A stretch of 64,000 bases of DNA from Anaerolineaceae bacterium UBA1415 (GCA_002305635.1 DBPR01000021.1:1-64000); one strand, 5' to 3'; counted from the first letter of the stretch, positions 1 to 9,093 are shown. Notes: generated by a model not told the origin, from the letters alone. A program made the numbers and translations.

Positions 1-23
1 TTCGACCACTACACCACGCCCCC
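1..23 (-). tRNA. tRNA, 5' end only (cut by window edge)
   Basis: Read on the minus strand, the first 23 bases of a tRNA start at position 23 with a GGGGGCG acceptor strand. T8, G10 and A14 follow at the right spacing, then the D-loop GG. The anticodon lies outside the window, so the amino acid cannot be assigned; the GTGGTGTAGTGG D-arm resembles some Asp, Glu and Gln tRNAs. Confidence 0.75.
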
Positions 24-75
24 ATAGGCAAAGAAGTTTATCACAGAATTTTGGCACGTCAAGTTTTTAATAAAA

Positions 76-107
76 GAAAACGGTGGATTCCACCGTTTTC
101 TTTTTTT
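76..107 (-). terminator. Intrinsic terminator after the YtxH gene
   Basis: Perfect 11-bp stem (76-86 with 90-100) with a 3-base loop. On the minus strand it is followed by TTTTATT, and on the plus strand by seven T (101-107), so it could work in both directions. It lies just beyond the YtxH stop codon. Confidence 0.85.
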
Positions 108-124
108 GGATTGTTTCCTAAAGA

Positions 125-472
125 TTAAGCAGCGGCTGTATCAGCAACATCTTCGGCAGCGTCTGCTACATCTTCAGCGACTTTCTTGACGTTCTTTTTC
201 AGGCTTTTTGTTAGCTCAACTGCTTTTTCTTTGGTGACTTTGCTTAATTCGTCGGCCTTATGAAGGGCGTCCTGGTAAGCGAGCTCAGCACGGCGTTTGG
301 TTTCTTCATAGGTTTCATTGCCTTTGTCTTTCAGTTCAATGGCTTTTTCCTTGATGACCTGGCGGGTCTCCTCACCGGTTTGGGGGGCAAGCAGAAGGCT
401 TGCGATCGCGCCTGCGAGCGCGCCCACGGTGAAACCCATTACAAATGATCCAAAATTGTTTTCGTCTGACAT
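125..472 (-). CDS. YtxH-domain small membrane protein
   Basis: A 115-residue protein with the YtxH layout: a short N-terminus, a Gly/Ala-rich membrane helix at about residues 9-29 (GFTVGALAGAIASLLLAP), then a highly charged Lys/Glu/Ala helix to the C-terminus. YtxH-family proteins are small membrane-anchored proteins, often induced by general stress in Bacillus; their biochemical role is not known. It lies 18 bases after the 148-residue membrane protein, with a ribosome binding site in the gap, so the two are likely co-transcribed and share a cell-envelope role (inference). Confidence 0.8.
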   Translation of the reverse strand: MSDENNFGSFVMGFTVGALAGAIASLLLAPQTGEETRQVIKEKAIELKDKGNETYEETKRRAELAYQDALHKADELSKVTKEKAVELTKSLKKNVKKVAEDVADAAEDVADTAAA

Positions 473-490
473 TTTATCTCCTCTGATTGA

Positions 491-937
491 TTACTTTTTG
501 AAATTGAAAAGCTGGAAAATTTTCTTCATTCCAGCCAGGGATTCATTGAGCTTGATGACCGGTTCGGTCAGGTTGTCACTCATAAATCTGACAGTGCCTT
601 TTAGGGTATTGACGGTATCGGTGGTTGAGTTCAGGATCGGCCTGACCTCGTTTTTAAGCAGGTTGGTCAGATCGGCGATCTGGACGATAAGAACAACCAA
701 AGCGAGCCCGATCACGAACAGCATCAGCGCCATCAGGATGATGAAAAGGTCGCGTACTTTGGTGACGGTGCCTGGTTCTTCAAACGATAGCACGACGATT
801 CCGGCGATGATCGCGATTAGGATGACCGCGACCACAATGATCGCAATGGTGGCCTTTTTGTTATTTGCTTCTTCAGGCTTTAAAACGGGTTCAACTTCTT
901 TTGAGGTTGTTGTTATGGCTGTTTCAGTTTCTGACAT
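491..937 (-). CDS. Two-TM membrane protein, DUF948-like C-terminal helix
   Basis: A 148-residue protein with an acidic N-terminus, two hydrophobic helices (about residues 29-52 and 64-86) and an amphipathic C-terminal tail. The tail (EVRPILNSTTDTVNTLKGT...) resembles the helical part of DUF948/YtxG proteins, which are often next to YtxH genes. That pairing is seen here. The start has AGAGGA upstream and a TATAAT box at 955-960. No enzymatic motif is visible; the function is unknown. Confidence 0.65.
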   Translation of the reverse strand: MSETETAITTTSKEVEPVLKPEEANNKKATIAIIVVAVILIAIIAGIVVLSFEEPGTVTKVRDLFIILMALMLFVIGLALVVLIVQIADLTNLLKNEVRPILNSTTDTVNTLKGTVRFMSDNLTEPVIKLNESLAGMKKIFQLFNFKK

Positions 938-954
938 TTTTTCCTCTGAACTAA

Positions 955-960
955 ATTATA
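955..960 (-). promoter_or_regulatory. -10 box for the DUF948-like/YtxH pair
   Basis: TATAAT on the minus strand, 17 bases before the start at 937, leaving room for a short leader with the AGAGGA ribosome binding site. Confidence 0.5.
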
Positions 961-1004
961 TACTAAAAGCGTTTTTTATACGGCAAGATTGTATAAATAA
1001 ATTA

Positions 1005-1781
1005 TTAAAGCTCATTGATCTGCAATTCGGTTTCGTCGGTCTCGAAGAGGCTTTCTTCCGGGAAAAGAAAGATATCGCCAAAAGTGCCATCCTGGTTGGT
1101 CGTGATCAGGCGTTGTTTGATCAATTCCAGGATTGCGAGGAAAACGACTATCGTTTGCAAACGATCTGGCTTCTCGCCTAATACAGCCGAAAAGCTGGTT
1201 TGTTTTTCGCTGCGCAGGATATGGACGATCTCCTCTACTTTTTTCTTGAGAGTAACGCGGGGAATGCTGATCAGGGCGCCGTCCTGGATGGTCGGACGTT
1301 GGCTGACAAGGTTTTCAAGCGCCACGATCAGGTCGGTCACGCTCAAACCGGTCAGGTCAAGCTGCACGTTCACCGGATATGAGCGCGGAACATGCAAATG
1401 GGAGCGCAGATTGGCGTTCATCCGTTCGGAGAGCCACTCGGTCGTTTTCTTGATCTCCCGATATACGATCAGCTGGTGGGCAAGCGATTCACCGATATCT
1501 TCTTCCTCCTCTGTGCGTACTGGAGGTCTCGGCAGAAGGGCTTCGGACTTGATCTGCACCAGTTTTGAGGCAATGATGACAAATTCTGAAAGATAATCGG
1601 GATCAGCATCCTGATTGTTGGCAATGTAGGCAAGGAATTGGTCGGTCACCTGCGCCAGGGCGAGTTTGCTGATATCAAGTTCAGCTTTTTGGATCAGGTC
1701 CAGCAAAAGGTCAAGCGGGCCCGAAAAAACCTCTGTGGTGATCTCGTAAGAATCGGATTGGTGCAGCCATAGTTTCGCCAT
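1005..1781 (-). CDS. scpA: Segregation and condensation protein A (ScpA)
   Basis: ScpA is the kleisin subunit that bridges SMC heads in the chromosome-condensing SMC-ScpAB complex. The N-terminal FSGPLDLLLDLI motif (about residues 17-28), the ISKLALAQVTDQF segment and a C-terminal winged-helix region are typical. The frame is open back to 1847, but ATG at 1781 (MAKLWLHQ) fits the family's N-terminus and lies 6 bases after a TATAAT box, giving a 258-residue protein. smc lies about 2 kb away on the other strand; scpB is not in the window. Confidence 0.93.
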   Translation of the reverse strand: MAKLWLHQSDSYEITTEVFSGPLDLLLDLIQKAELDISKLALAQVTDQFLAYIANNQDADPDYLSEFVIIASKLVQIKSEALLPRPPVRTEEEEDIGESLAHQLIVYREIKKTTEWLSERMNANLRSHLHVPRSYPVNVQLDLTGLSVTDLIVALENLVSQRPTIQDGALISIPRVTLKKKVEEIVHILRSEKQTSFSAVLGEKPDRLQTIVVFLAILELIKQRLITTNQDGTFGDIFLFPEESLFETDETELQINEL

Positions 1782-1787
1782 GCCGCA

Positions 1788-1793
1788 ATTATA
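1788..1793 (-). promoter_or_regulatory. -10 box abutting the scpA start (leaderless)
   Basis: TATAAT on the minus strand, 6 bases before the ATG at 1781. Transcription would begin at or next to the A of the start codon; no Shine-Dalgarno sequence fits in the gap. No clear -35 box is visible. Confidence 0.6.
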
Positions 1794-1818
1794 ACGTAGA
1801 CAGAGGGCAAAGGGCGCT

Positions 1819-1844
1819 CCAGATTCAGGATCCAGATTCAGGAT
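1819..1844. repeat. 13-bp perfect tandem duplication
   Basis: CCAGATTCAGGAT occurs twice head to tail (1819-1831 and 1832-1844), between the divergent scpA and threonine synthase-like promoters and just upstream of the TATACT box of the latter. It may be a slippage duplication or a doubled protein-binding site. Confidence 0.8.
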
Positions 1845-1852
1845 CAAGGAAG

Positions 1853-1858
1853 TATACT
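1853..1858 (+). promoter_or_regulatory. -10 box for the threonine synthase-like gene
   Basis: TATACT, 9 bases before the ATG at 1868. Like several other starts here, it leaves almost no 5' leader. Confidence 0.45.
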
Positions 1859-1867
1859 TAAGTGAAT

Positions 1868-2950
1868 ATGATCAACTATATCTGCAAGAATTGCGGCGCG
1901 GCATATCCGGTCGATCGTTTTCAGGCCAGTTGTCCTGAATGCGGCGGATCATATACGCTTTCAGGGATGGATTACGATCCCAGCCAATTAGGCAAAGGCC
2001 CAGGAATGTGGGCTTATTCCAGTTTGTTTGATGCTTATCATGTTCCAGCAGCTTATTTAGGCGAGGGGCAAACGCCACTGATCCAAAGGGAAGTTGATGG
2101 TCACGCGTTTTATGCCAAAATGGAAAGCCTCAATCCGAGCGGGTCGTTTAAGGACAGGAATGCTGCTTACCTGACAGCCTTGTTGAAGTCCTGGAATATA
2201 ACTAAGGTTATCGAAGATTCTTCCGGAAATGCCGGTGCGGCGCTGGCATTTTATTGCGCGGCGTTTGGAATTGAGGCTCATATCTTTGTCCCTGAAAACA
2301 CTTCCGGCCCTAAGATCAGGCAAATTAAAAATTGCGGAGCGCGAATCAATTATATTGCCGGGGAAAGAATCAATGCTCAAAAAGCAGCCATACAACAAGC
2401 TGAATCCGGTAATGGATTCTATGCCAACCATGCTGCTTTGCCTTTTGGCATGGCTGCATACGCAACCATTGCCTTTGAAATTTTCGAACAATTGGGCAAG
2501 CTTCCCGATAGAGTTTTCGCTCCGATCGGGCATGGGTCACTTTTTTATGGAATCCTGCTTGGGTTTGGAGCCGTTGCCCGCTATTACGCGATCAAAAGAC
2601 CCGCGATGATCGGCGTACAGCCCGCTGTCTGTGCGCCACTCGTCAAAGCCTGGCACAACGAAGTCTTCGATCACCAACAAGGAAAAAGTCTTGCGGAAGG
2701 AGCCGTCATCACCAGACCTGTTCGCGGCGACGAAATTCTGAAAGCCCTGGTACCAGGTTTTGACGATGTGATCGCGATCGAAGAAACAGATATCGCGGAA
2801 GCTGTATTGGACCTTACAAGGTCTGGTCTTTATGTTGAACCGACCTCAGCGCTTGTTTACGCGGCACTAAAACACCTGAATTTACCAGAAAACGACTTAA
2901 ATGTTTTGGTTTTTACAGGGAATGGGTTAAAATCAGAGCTTGAATTTTAA
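1868..2950 (+). CDS. Threonine synthase-like PLP enzyme with N-terminal zinc ribbon
   Basis: A 360-residue fold-type II PLP enzyme. Residues 1-27 form a zinc ribbon with Cys6, Cys9, Cys22 and Cys25. The PLP lysine is about Lys95 in NPSGSFKDR, and SSGNAGAALAFYC is the phosphate-side loop. Threonine synthase converts O-phosphohomoserine to threonine; the zinc ribbon occurs in many bacterial and archaeal threonine synthases. SSGNAG differs from the usual SSGNTS, so a related enzyme (cysteate synthase-like, threonine dehydratase-like) remains possible. ATG 1868 was chosen over GTG 1862 because of its spacing from the TATACT box. No hom or thrB gene is nearby. Confidence 0.75.
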   Translation: MINYICKNCGAAYPVDRFQASCPECGGSYTLSGMDYDPSQLGKGPGMWAYSSLFDAYHVPAAYLGEGQTPLIQREVDGHAFYAKMESLNPSGSFKDRNAAYLTALLKSWNITKVIEDSSGNAGAALAFYCAAFGIEAHIFVPENTSGPKIRQIKNCGARINYIAGERINAQKAAIQQAESGNGFYANHAALPFGMAAYATIAFEIFEQLGKLPDRVFAPIGHGSLFYGILLGFGAVARYYAIKRPAMIGVQPAVCAPLVKAWHNEVFDHQQGKSLAEGAVITRPVRGDEILKALVPGFDDVIAIEETDIAEAVLDLTRSGLYVEPTSALVYAALKHLNLPENDLNVLVFTGNGLKSELEF

Positions 2951-3019
2951 TAAAACTGATGATTCGTTTGAAATCCTACATGAGTGGATTCCGAACGAAT
3001 CAGCGGTTCAGGAGAGGAA

Positions 3020-3721
3020 ATGATTGAACCTGCTGCATTACAGAAATTAAGGGAGTTTCTCCCTGAAAATTTTAACGATATTTTTTTGCTCACGCGCGCA
3101 TTGACCCATCGCTCTTATGTGAACGAAAACAAACATGTTCTTGAAGACAATGAACGGCTTGAATTTCTGGGAGATTCCATTTTGGATTTCATCGTGGCAG
3201 AATGGCTTTACAATCACTTCCCTGAAAAGCAGGAAGGTTTTTTGACCAAGGTACGGGCCGCCCTGGTCCATACGCAGCAGCTTTCCTTGTTCGCGAGACA
3301 GATCGAACTGGGACAAGCTCTCCTGTTAGGAAAGGGAGAGGATGGTGCTGGTGGGCGTGATCGGGACGCTATCCTCTGCGACGCCTTCGAAGCGCTGATC
3401 GCTGCCATCTATATCAAAACGGATATGGAAACAACCCGGAAATTCCTGGTTCCTTTTTTGGAACAGGAATCTGGGAAAATAATAAAAAACCATGCTGAAG
3501 AAGATGTTAAGAGCAGGTTTCAGGAATGGGCTCAAGCCCAGGGATATTCTTCACCAGGTTACGAGATCGTGAGTGAAAGCGGCCCGGATCATGCCAAGGT
3601 TTTTGAGGTGATCGCGATTGTCAACAATCGTAAAATAGCGAAAGGCCGGGGCAGCTCAAAACAGCAGGCTGAAAAAGCGGCAGCAGAGAACAGCCTCAGG
3701 AAGTTAGGAATAATAAATTAA
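3020..3721 (+). CDS. rnc: Ribonuclease III
   Basis: RNase III cleaves double-stranded RNA in rRNA and mRNA processing. The catalytic signature NERLEFLGDSILD is at residues 44-56, followed by a second acidic cluster (DAFEALIAAIYI) and a C-terminal dsRNA-binding domain from about residue 165 (DVKSRFQEWAQAQG). The start at 3020 has GGAG five bases upstream, giving 233 residues, a normal length; the in-frame ATG at 2984 lacks such a site. The stop overlaps the smc start by one base (TAATG), indicating translational coupling; rnc-smc is a common bacterial order. Confidence 0.95.
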   Translation: MIEPAALQKLREFLPENFNDIFLLTRALTHRSYVNENKHVLEDNERLEFLGDSILDFIVAEWLYNHFPEKQEGFLTKVRAALVHTQQLSLFARQIELGQALLLGKGEDGAGGRDRDAILCDAFEALIAAIYIKTDMETTRKFLVPFLEQESGKIIKNHAEEDVKSRFQEWAQAQGYSSPGYEIVSESGPDHAKVFEVIAIVNNRKIAKGRGSSKQQAEKAAAENSLRKLGIIN

Positions 3722-6700
3722 TGAAAGAAACAAAATTCGCAGGCTTGACCCTGCAGGGATATAAAACTTTCGCCAGGGAAACGAACTTGGTATTCCCGGC
3801 GAGGATAACCGCGATCGTTGGTCCGAATGGCTCCGGCAAGTCCAATGTTTCTGATGCCATTCGCTGGGTGTTGGGGGAGCAATCCTATTCTCTCCTACGT
3901 GCCAAAAAGACCGAGGATATGATCTATTCCGGTTCCGAAAGCCGTGCCCGGGCTGGTATGGCAGAAGTCTCCATTAAATTCGACAATCACAACAAATGGC
4001 TGCCGATCGACTATTCAGAAGTCGTGCTGACGCGTCGGGCTTTTCGTGATGGAAAAAACGAGTATCTGATCAATAATCAACGTGTTCGGTTGAAAGATTT
4101 CTCAGAATTGCTTGGCAAGACCGGTCTGAGTGACCGCACATATACGATCATCGGTCAGGGCCTGGTCGATTCCGCGCTTTCGATCCGCCCGGATGAGCGC
4201 AGCAAGCTCTTTGAGGAAGCTTCAGGAATTGGTCTCTATCAAAGCCGCAAGGAAGAAGCCTTGCGCAGATTGGAGACCACTGAGCGCAACCTGGAACGCG
4301 CCCTCGATATTATTGCGGAAATCAAGCCCCGTGTTCGGAATCTTGAAAAGCAAGCTGCCAGGGTCAGTGAATATAAAATTGTCCAGGAATCACTCAAGAT
4401 CAATTTACGCGAATGGTATGGCTATCATTGGTATAAGGCTTTGCAGGAAACCAATCAAATTCAGCAACAATTGATGAATGCGGATATTGAGCGGCAGGCA
4501 GCCCGAAAGTCAATTGAGGTCGATCAGGCACAGAGCAGCAGTTTGCGAGCTCAGATCGAAGAGCAGCGCATTGTTGTCAATCGATTAATGGATCAGTTGC
4601 GCTCTTTACGCGATCAGCTGCAGGCTGACAACCAGCAACTGGCAATTTTTGATGAGAGGAAAACGGCAGCGGAACGCAACAAGAATCAGGTTCTTAGCGA
4701 CCTGGCTGGTGTTGAAGAACAAATTCGTTCAGCGGAAGAAAGGTCTCAGACCCGCATTTTGGATGAGGCTAAAGCGCTCGAAGAATTTGAAAATATCAAC
4801 GCTCAATTTGAAGCACTTAAGAAAAAAAGGGAAGAATTGCTCCAACAGGAAAGGGAATTCAAACAGGAAGATTCCCGCCTGAGGGACGCTCAAATTGAAC
4901 TGGAGAAAGCCGGCATCGTTTACCGCTCCAAAAAGCAGGAAATTCAGCAGCGCTTACGCGATATTGAAGCCTCGCAACAAAACCTGCAAAAAACTTTGTC
5001 ATCTCTGGGAGACGAAGAGAAGCAATTGGTACAGGTCACAGCTGCGCTTGCAGGTGAGATTGAAAAGGCTGAACACGAGATCACAAAATTGCGCGGCGAG
5101 CTCGAAGCTACGCGTGCTGACCGATTGACAATGGTCAAAGAACTCGAGGAAAGACAACAGAGCATCCACACGCTCGATCTTGAGCGAAATCGTGTCAAGA
5201 ATCGCCTTGAATTGATCAAACAAAGCCGTGAGAGTATGGCGGGTTTTTCTGATGGCGCCAAAAGTTTGCTGAAATCGAGCCGAGAAAAGAAATTGCGCAC
5301 AGAATTAACCGACCTTGCCACCCAGGTAGAGGTGCCGGAGGAATATGAAACCGCAATTTCTGCCGCGCTTGGTGAAGCGGTTGACGTCCTGATCGTTCGC
5401 GATCAAACTTTGGCTAGTAATATATTGGAAGAATTCTCCGGGAGGCTGCAGGATCGGGTCGCCGTCCTGGGACAGAAGTCTGCCCTGGGGCAGGAACAAA
5501 AAGCCGAATATCCCGATTCTCTGAACCTCGCCAGCAAGTTGGTCATGGTTGAGAATAACCTAAAATCGGTCATCGAAATTTTGTTGGGCGATTTCGCGAT
5601 CGTTGAGTCCATGAAGGAGGCCTTTTCCCTGCGTGAAAAATATGGTGAACTGAATTTTGTCACCAGGCAGGGAGAGGTTTTGTTGAAAAATGGCATTGCG
5701 ATCATTGGACGGGCCAATCGCAGCAGCAAGGTCAGTTATTCCCGTCTTGTCAAAGAATTGAGTGCCGATCTTGATAAGATCGAGTCTTCAAAAATCCAGT
5801 TCGAGACGGTAATGAAGCAGAAAAAGTCCTTGCTTGATGCCGCCGACCGCCAGTTGCTTGAAATTCAATCAAAACTTGACAAGGCTGTTCGCAATCGTGA
5901 AAACCTGGAACGGGATTTCAAAGCCAAGAGCCTTTTGCTCGAAAAAGCGCAAAGTAGGGCTGCCTGGATGCAGAAGCAGGAAAAGGACAATCAGACCCAG
6001 TTGCTGCAATTACAAAAAGCAATCACAGATCAGAATGCGCAGGAAAAAGAAAATCAGGGCAAACTGGAACTGTTGATTGAAGAGCAAAAACAGCTCAAGG
6101 AAAAAAGGGCTGGATTTAACACCGATGAGGTGGAGAATCAATATCATTATCTTGAAACCGAACGCCAGGTTCTCAATCAGCGCCTGAACCATCTGCGTCA
6201 AACCAAGACAAGTGAGATGAACCGTCTGGATGAAGACCGTATTCGCCTGAATCGTTTTCAGGAAAGGATCGAGGCTCAAAACGCAGCACTTAACAGCCTA
6301 AACGAGGAAGTTGAAACCCTGCTCGCAAAAATAGAGACCGACAGGATCCATATAGACAAACTGGAAGCTGAATCCCTGAACCCTGAATTGATCAAGCTGC
6401 GCGATCTGGAAACCGAGAACAGGATTTTGTCTGACAGCGATGCCAGTAATCAAAAAAGCCTGACCGAGAAAGACCGTCAGGTGATCCATTATCAGCTCGA
6501 ACTGGCACACCAGCAGGAACGACTTGAAAACCTCAAGAGCCGCATTGATGATGATTTTAGTTTGATCGAGATGGAATATCGCAGCGAATACAGGCAATCC
6601 TCGCCCCTGCCATTCCCGGATCTGGTGATTGAAACCCTGCCGGAAAAAAGCGAGATTCCAGAAGAGCTTGCAGAAGAGATCAAGCAGCAAAAAGCTCAGA

Positions 6701-7326
6701 TCCGGCGGATCGGCACGGTCAACCTTGAGGCCGATCAGGAATATCGCGAGGTAAAAGAGCGGTACGATAATCTCAACATTCAGGTCAAGGACCTTACCAC
6801 CGCACTGAACGATATTCAGGAAATGATCAAAGAGCTTGATGTCATCATGAAAGCGGAGTTTCTGGAGACCTTTAAAGCGGTCAGCGCAGAATTCACAAAA
6901 ATGTTCTCCCGATTGTTTAATGGCGGGAGCGCGCGCCTGATATTGAGCGATGAAGAAAGTCCCATCGCAGGTGGGATCGAGATCGAAGCGCGCCTCCCTG
7001 GCAAGCGGGAACAAGGCCTGGTCTTGTTATCGGGCGGTGAGCGCAGTTTGACCGCCGTGGCGCTGATCTTTGCTTTGCTTAAGGTTGCGCCAACGCCATT
7101 CTGCATCATGGACGAAGTCGATGCCATGTTGGACGAATCGAACGTGGGGCGCTTTATTGAGCTTCTGAAAGACCTCTCCAAAGAGACCCAGTTCATCCTG
7201 ATCACCCATAACCGCAATACCGTTTCGGCAGCTGATGTGATCTATGGGGTTACGATGAGTAAGGATTCTGCCAGTCAGGTGATCAGCCTGCGTCTGGATG
7301 AGGTTGATGACGACTACATTCATTGA
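3721..7326 (+). CDS. smc: Chromosome segregation protein SMC
   Basis: A full-length 1201-residue SMC ATPase. Walker A (GPNGSGKSN) is at about residues 34-42, long coiled coils flank a hinge at about 510-680, and the ABC signature (LLSGGERSL, about residue 1100) precedes Walker B (CIMDEVDAMLD, about 1126). It forms a ring with ScpA and ScpB that compacts and resolves chromosomes. It is coupled to rnc by a one-base overlap and ends before a bidirectional terminator. Many antisense and out-of-frame open frames over this gene come from its repetitive coiled coil. Confidence 0.97.
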   Translation: MKETKFAGLTLQGYKTFARETNLVFPARITAIVGPNGSGKSNVSDAIRWVLGEQSYSLLRAKKTEDMIYSGSESRARAGMAEVSIKFDNHNKWLPIDYSEVVLTRRAFRDGKNEYLINNQRVRLKDFSELLGKTGLSDRTYTIIGQGLVDSALSIRPDERSKLFEEASGIGLYQSRKEEALRRLETTERNLERALDIIAEIKPRVRNLEKQAARVSEYKIVQESLKINLREWYGYHWYKALQETNQIQQQLMNADIERQAARKSIEVDQAQSSSLRAQIEEQRIVVNRLMDQLRSLRDQLQADNQQLAIFDERKTAAERNKNQVLSDLAGVEEQIRSAEERSQTRILDEAKALEEFENINAQFEALKKKREELLQQEREFKQEDSRLRDAQIELEKAGIVYRSKKQEIQQRLRDIEASQQNLQKTLSSLGDEEKQLVQVTAALAGEIEKAEHEITKLRGELEATRADRLTMVKELEERQQSIHTLDLERNRVKNRLELIKQSRESMAGFSDGAKSLLKSSREKKLRTELTDLATQVEVPEEYETAISAALGEAVDVLIVRDQTLASNILEEFSGRLQDRVAVLGQKSALGQEQKAEYPDSLNLASKLVMVENNLKSVIEILLGDFAIVESMKEAFSLREKYGELNFVTRQGEVLLKNGIAIIGRANRSSKVSYSRLVKELSADLDKIESSKIQFETVMKQKKSLLDAADRQLLEIQSKLDKAVRNRENLERDFKAKSLLLEKAQSRAAWMQKQEKDNQTQLLQLQKAITDQNAQEKENQGKLELLIEEQKQLKEKRAGFNTDEVENQYHYLETERQVLNQRLNHLRQTKTSEMNRLDEDRIRLNRFQERIEAQNAALNSLNEEVETLLAKIETDRIHIDKLEAESLNPELIKLRDLETENRILSDSDASNQKSLTEKDRQVIHYQLELAHQQERLENLKSRIDDDFSLIEMEYRSEYRQSSPLPFPDLVIETLPEKSEIPEELAEEIKQQKAQIRRIGTVNLEADQEYREVKERYDNLNIQVKDLTTALNDIQEMIKELDVIMKAEFLETFKAVSAEFTKMFSRLFNGGSARLILSDEESPIAGGIEIEARLPGKREQGLVLLSGGERSLTAVALIFALLKVAPTPFCIMDEVDAMLDESNVGRFIELLKDLSKETQFILITHNRNTVSAADVIYGVTMSKDSASQVISLRLDEVDDDYIH

Positions 7327-7343
7327 TCAAATCGATCTTAAAC

Positions 7344-7378
7344 AAAAAAAGCCGTCCTGAAAATTGGGCGGCTTTTTT
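7344..7378. terminator. Bidirectional terminator between smc and the parvulin gene
   Basis: GCCGTCC (7351-7357) pairs with GGGCGGC (7366-7372), flanked by seven A and six T, so either strand reads as a hairpin followed by a U-run. It lies between the stops of two convergent genes. Confidence 0.9.
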
Positions 7379-7391
7379 CCATTAGTAAAGA

Positions 7392-8747
7392 TTAAGTCGG
7401 ATTGGTGGTCAGATACTCAAAGAGCTCTTCTGGCACAGGCGGCGTAGACGGGACGTAATTCTTCCAGATATCATCGATCTTAATATCATCCCGGTTCTCA
7501 CGCTGTTCGGTCAGCCAGTTATTGAAAAATTCCTGTTTGAGTTGTTCAAACTTGTAGGCATTGACATTATTGACAGCCTTGGTGACTAACTGGATGACGT
7601 GCCAGCCGAAGGAGCTCTGAACGGGTTCACTGATCTCACCATCTTCATTGAGCGCGAAAGCTGCATCGAGGAAGGCGGGATCGTAACTATCAATTCGTCC
7701 GATCCAACCGAGATCGCCACCATTGTCTTTATTGGCATCGTCGGTTGAATATTCGGTGGCAAGGTCGGCCCAGGATTCGCCTGCCTCAAATTTTGTGATA
7801 ACTTCCCTGGCAATATCCTCACTGTCTACAAGGATGTGTCGCACCCAAACCTGTTCTTCGGTTGGTTCAACATCTTTCGTGATCACTGCCATGACCTTAT
7901 CACGAAGCAGGCCGTTTTTCAGGACTCTTTCAATGTCAGCCCGGGTAAGGCCGTAGGTTTTTAGGTAATCAAGATAATTATTGACATCCTTGCGATAAAG
8001 CTGAGTGGTGTAAGGGGTTGGCGTAGGCGTGTTGCTTGGCACAGGGGTCTGGGTTGGTTCTTCAACGGTTTCTGTTTCGCTGCCTTCCGTTGCTTCAGCG
8101 ACAGGGGTTTCACCCTCTGGCAAATCCGTGGGGGTGGGTTCCCAGCCGTCCGGGGTTGCCGTTGGTTCGGGGGATGGCGTGGATGTAGCTGTCGGATTGA
8201 TCAGTTCTATTTGCGCTGGCGACCAGGTTGGGGTGTTGACGATTGTGGATGTGATCGTTGGTGTCAAAGTGCCATTGGGGAAGAAGTTAAACTGCTCCTG
8301 CATCAGGGCTTCGATTTCTTCATCGGACACGCTGATTCCAAGTTCAGCAGCTTTTTCAGCGATGATAACTTCATCGACCATCTGGTTGAGCACATTTTCG
8401 CCAACAATTTCCGGATTGCGCAGCTGCAAAGCGATCGGGAGGGCGTATTGCTTTCCCATATCGCCAAACTGCAGGTAATTGTTGACCTGATTGAGCATGT
8501 TGATGCGCGAATATTTCGTGTTGGCTTCAAATTCCCCAACCTTGAGCTCTGTATCTCCGACACGGGCAACAACGGTGTTGGGCCTGATGATGTAACGGTC
8601 AATTAAAACATAAGCCAACATGACAACGACAATGGCAAGGATCACAACAGTGACCGTAACGGCAGTTTTGATCTGGCGTTCTTCCTGCTGCTTGCGGGCG
8701 ACGTGTTTTTTGGACACGATACGAGGATTTGATGGGTTGCTGGCCAT
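7392..8747 (-). CDS. Membrane-anchored parvulin-type peptidyl-prolyl isomerase
   Basis: A 451-residue protein with a membrane helix (about residues 24-46), a SurA/PrsA-like N-terminal helical domain, a long Thr/Pro-rich stretch (about 150-245) and a parvulin domain (about 300-400; WVRHILVDSEDIA, GGDLGWIGR). PrsA-like foldases help exported proteins fold on the outer face of the membrane. The low-complexity stretch splits the chaperone domain rather than joining two domains, which is unusual. It follows rpsR by 19 bases, but the promoter and ribosome binding site are not obvious. Confidence 0.87.
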   Translation of the reverse strand: MASNPSNPRIVSKKHVARKQQEERQIKTAVTVTVVILAIVVVMLAYVLIDRYIIRPNTVVARVGDTELKVGEFEANTKYSRINMLNQVNNYLQFGDMGKQYALPIALQLRNPEIVGENVLNQMVDEVIIAEKAAELGISVSDEEIEALMQEQFNFFPNGTLTPTITSTIVNTPTWSPAQIELINPTATSTPSPEPTATPDGWEPTPTDLPEGETPVAEATEGSETETVEEPTQTPVPSNTPTPTPYTTQLYRKDVNNYLDYLKTYGLTRADIERVLKNGLLRDKVMAVITKDVEPTEEQVWVRHILVDSEDIAREVITKFEAGESWADLATEYSTDDANKDNGGDLGWIGRIDSYDPAFLDAAFALNEDGEISEPVQSSFGWHVIQLVTKAVNNVNAYKFEQLKQEFFNNWLTEQRENRDDIKIDDIWKNYVPSTPPVPEELFEYLTTNPT

Positions 8748-8766
8748 AATTTACACTCGTACGGTT

Positions 8767-9081
8767 CTAATTGTTATCTGCCCAGAAATCACCTTCGAAG
8801 GGTAGGAGGGCGATGTGGCGAGCATTCTTTACTGCAGAAGCAACTTCACGTTGGTGTTTGGCACAGGTGCCGGTTTGGCGGCGAGGGCGGATCTTGCCAG
8901 TCTCGTTGATGAAACGGGACATCAACTCGACATTTTTGTAGTCGATAACGAGATTTTTGTCACTGCAGAACTGACAAAATTTGGGACGGGATACAAAGCG
9001 GCGATTGCGATTGCCACCGCGACCCTGGAAATCACCACGGTCAGAGCGGTCAAAACGTTCGGTATTTTTATTGTCTGTCAT
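8767..9081 (-). CDS. rpsR: 30S ribosomal protein S18
   Basis: S18 sits on the 30S platform next to S6. The core (FCQFCSDKNLVIDYKN...LMSRFINETGKIRPRRQTGTC) is unmistakable; CQFC and a later Cys suggest the zinc-binding form. At 104 residues it carries an Arg/Gly-rich N-terminal extension of about 30 residues. It follows rpsF directly. Confidence 0.97.
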   Translation of the reverse strand: MTDNKNTERFDRSDRGDFQGRGGNRNRRFVSRPKFCQFCSDKNLVIDYKNVELMSRFINETGKIRPRRQTGTCAKHQREVASAVKNARHIALLPFEGDFWADNN

Positions 9082-9093
9082 TTTTACTCCTGA

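Noticed and set aside
318..1181. 287-codon plus-strand open frame
   Set aside because: It covers the minus-strand YtxH, DUF948-like and scpA genes, all well supported; its translation is composition-biased and matches nothing.
8029..8478. 149-codon plus-strand open frame rich in Gly/Val/Ser
   Set aside because: It is the antisense shadow of the Thr/Pro-rich stretch of the parvulin gene.
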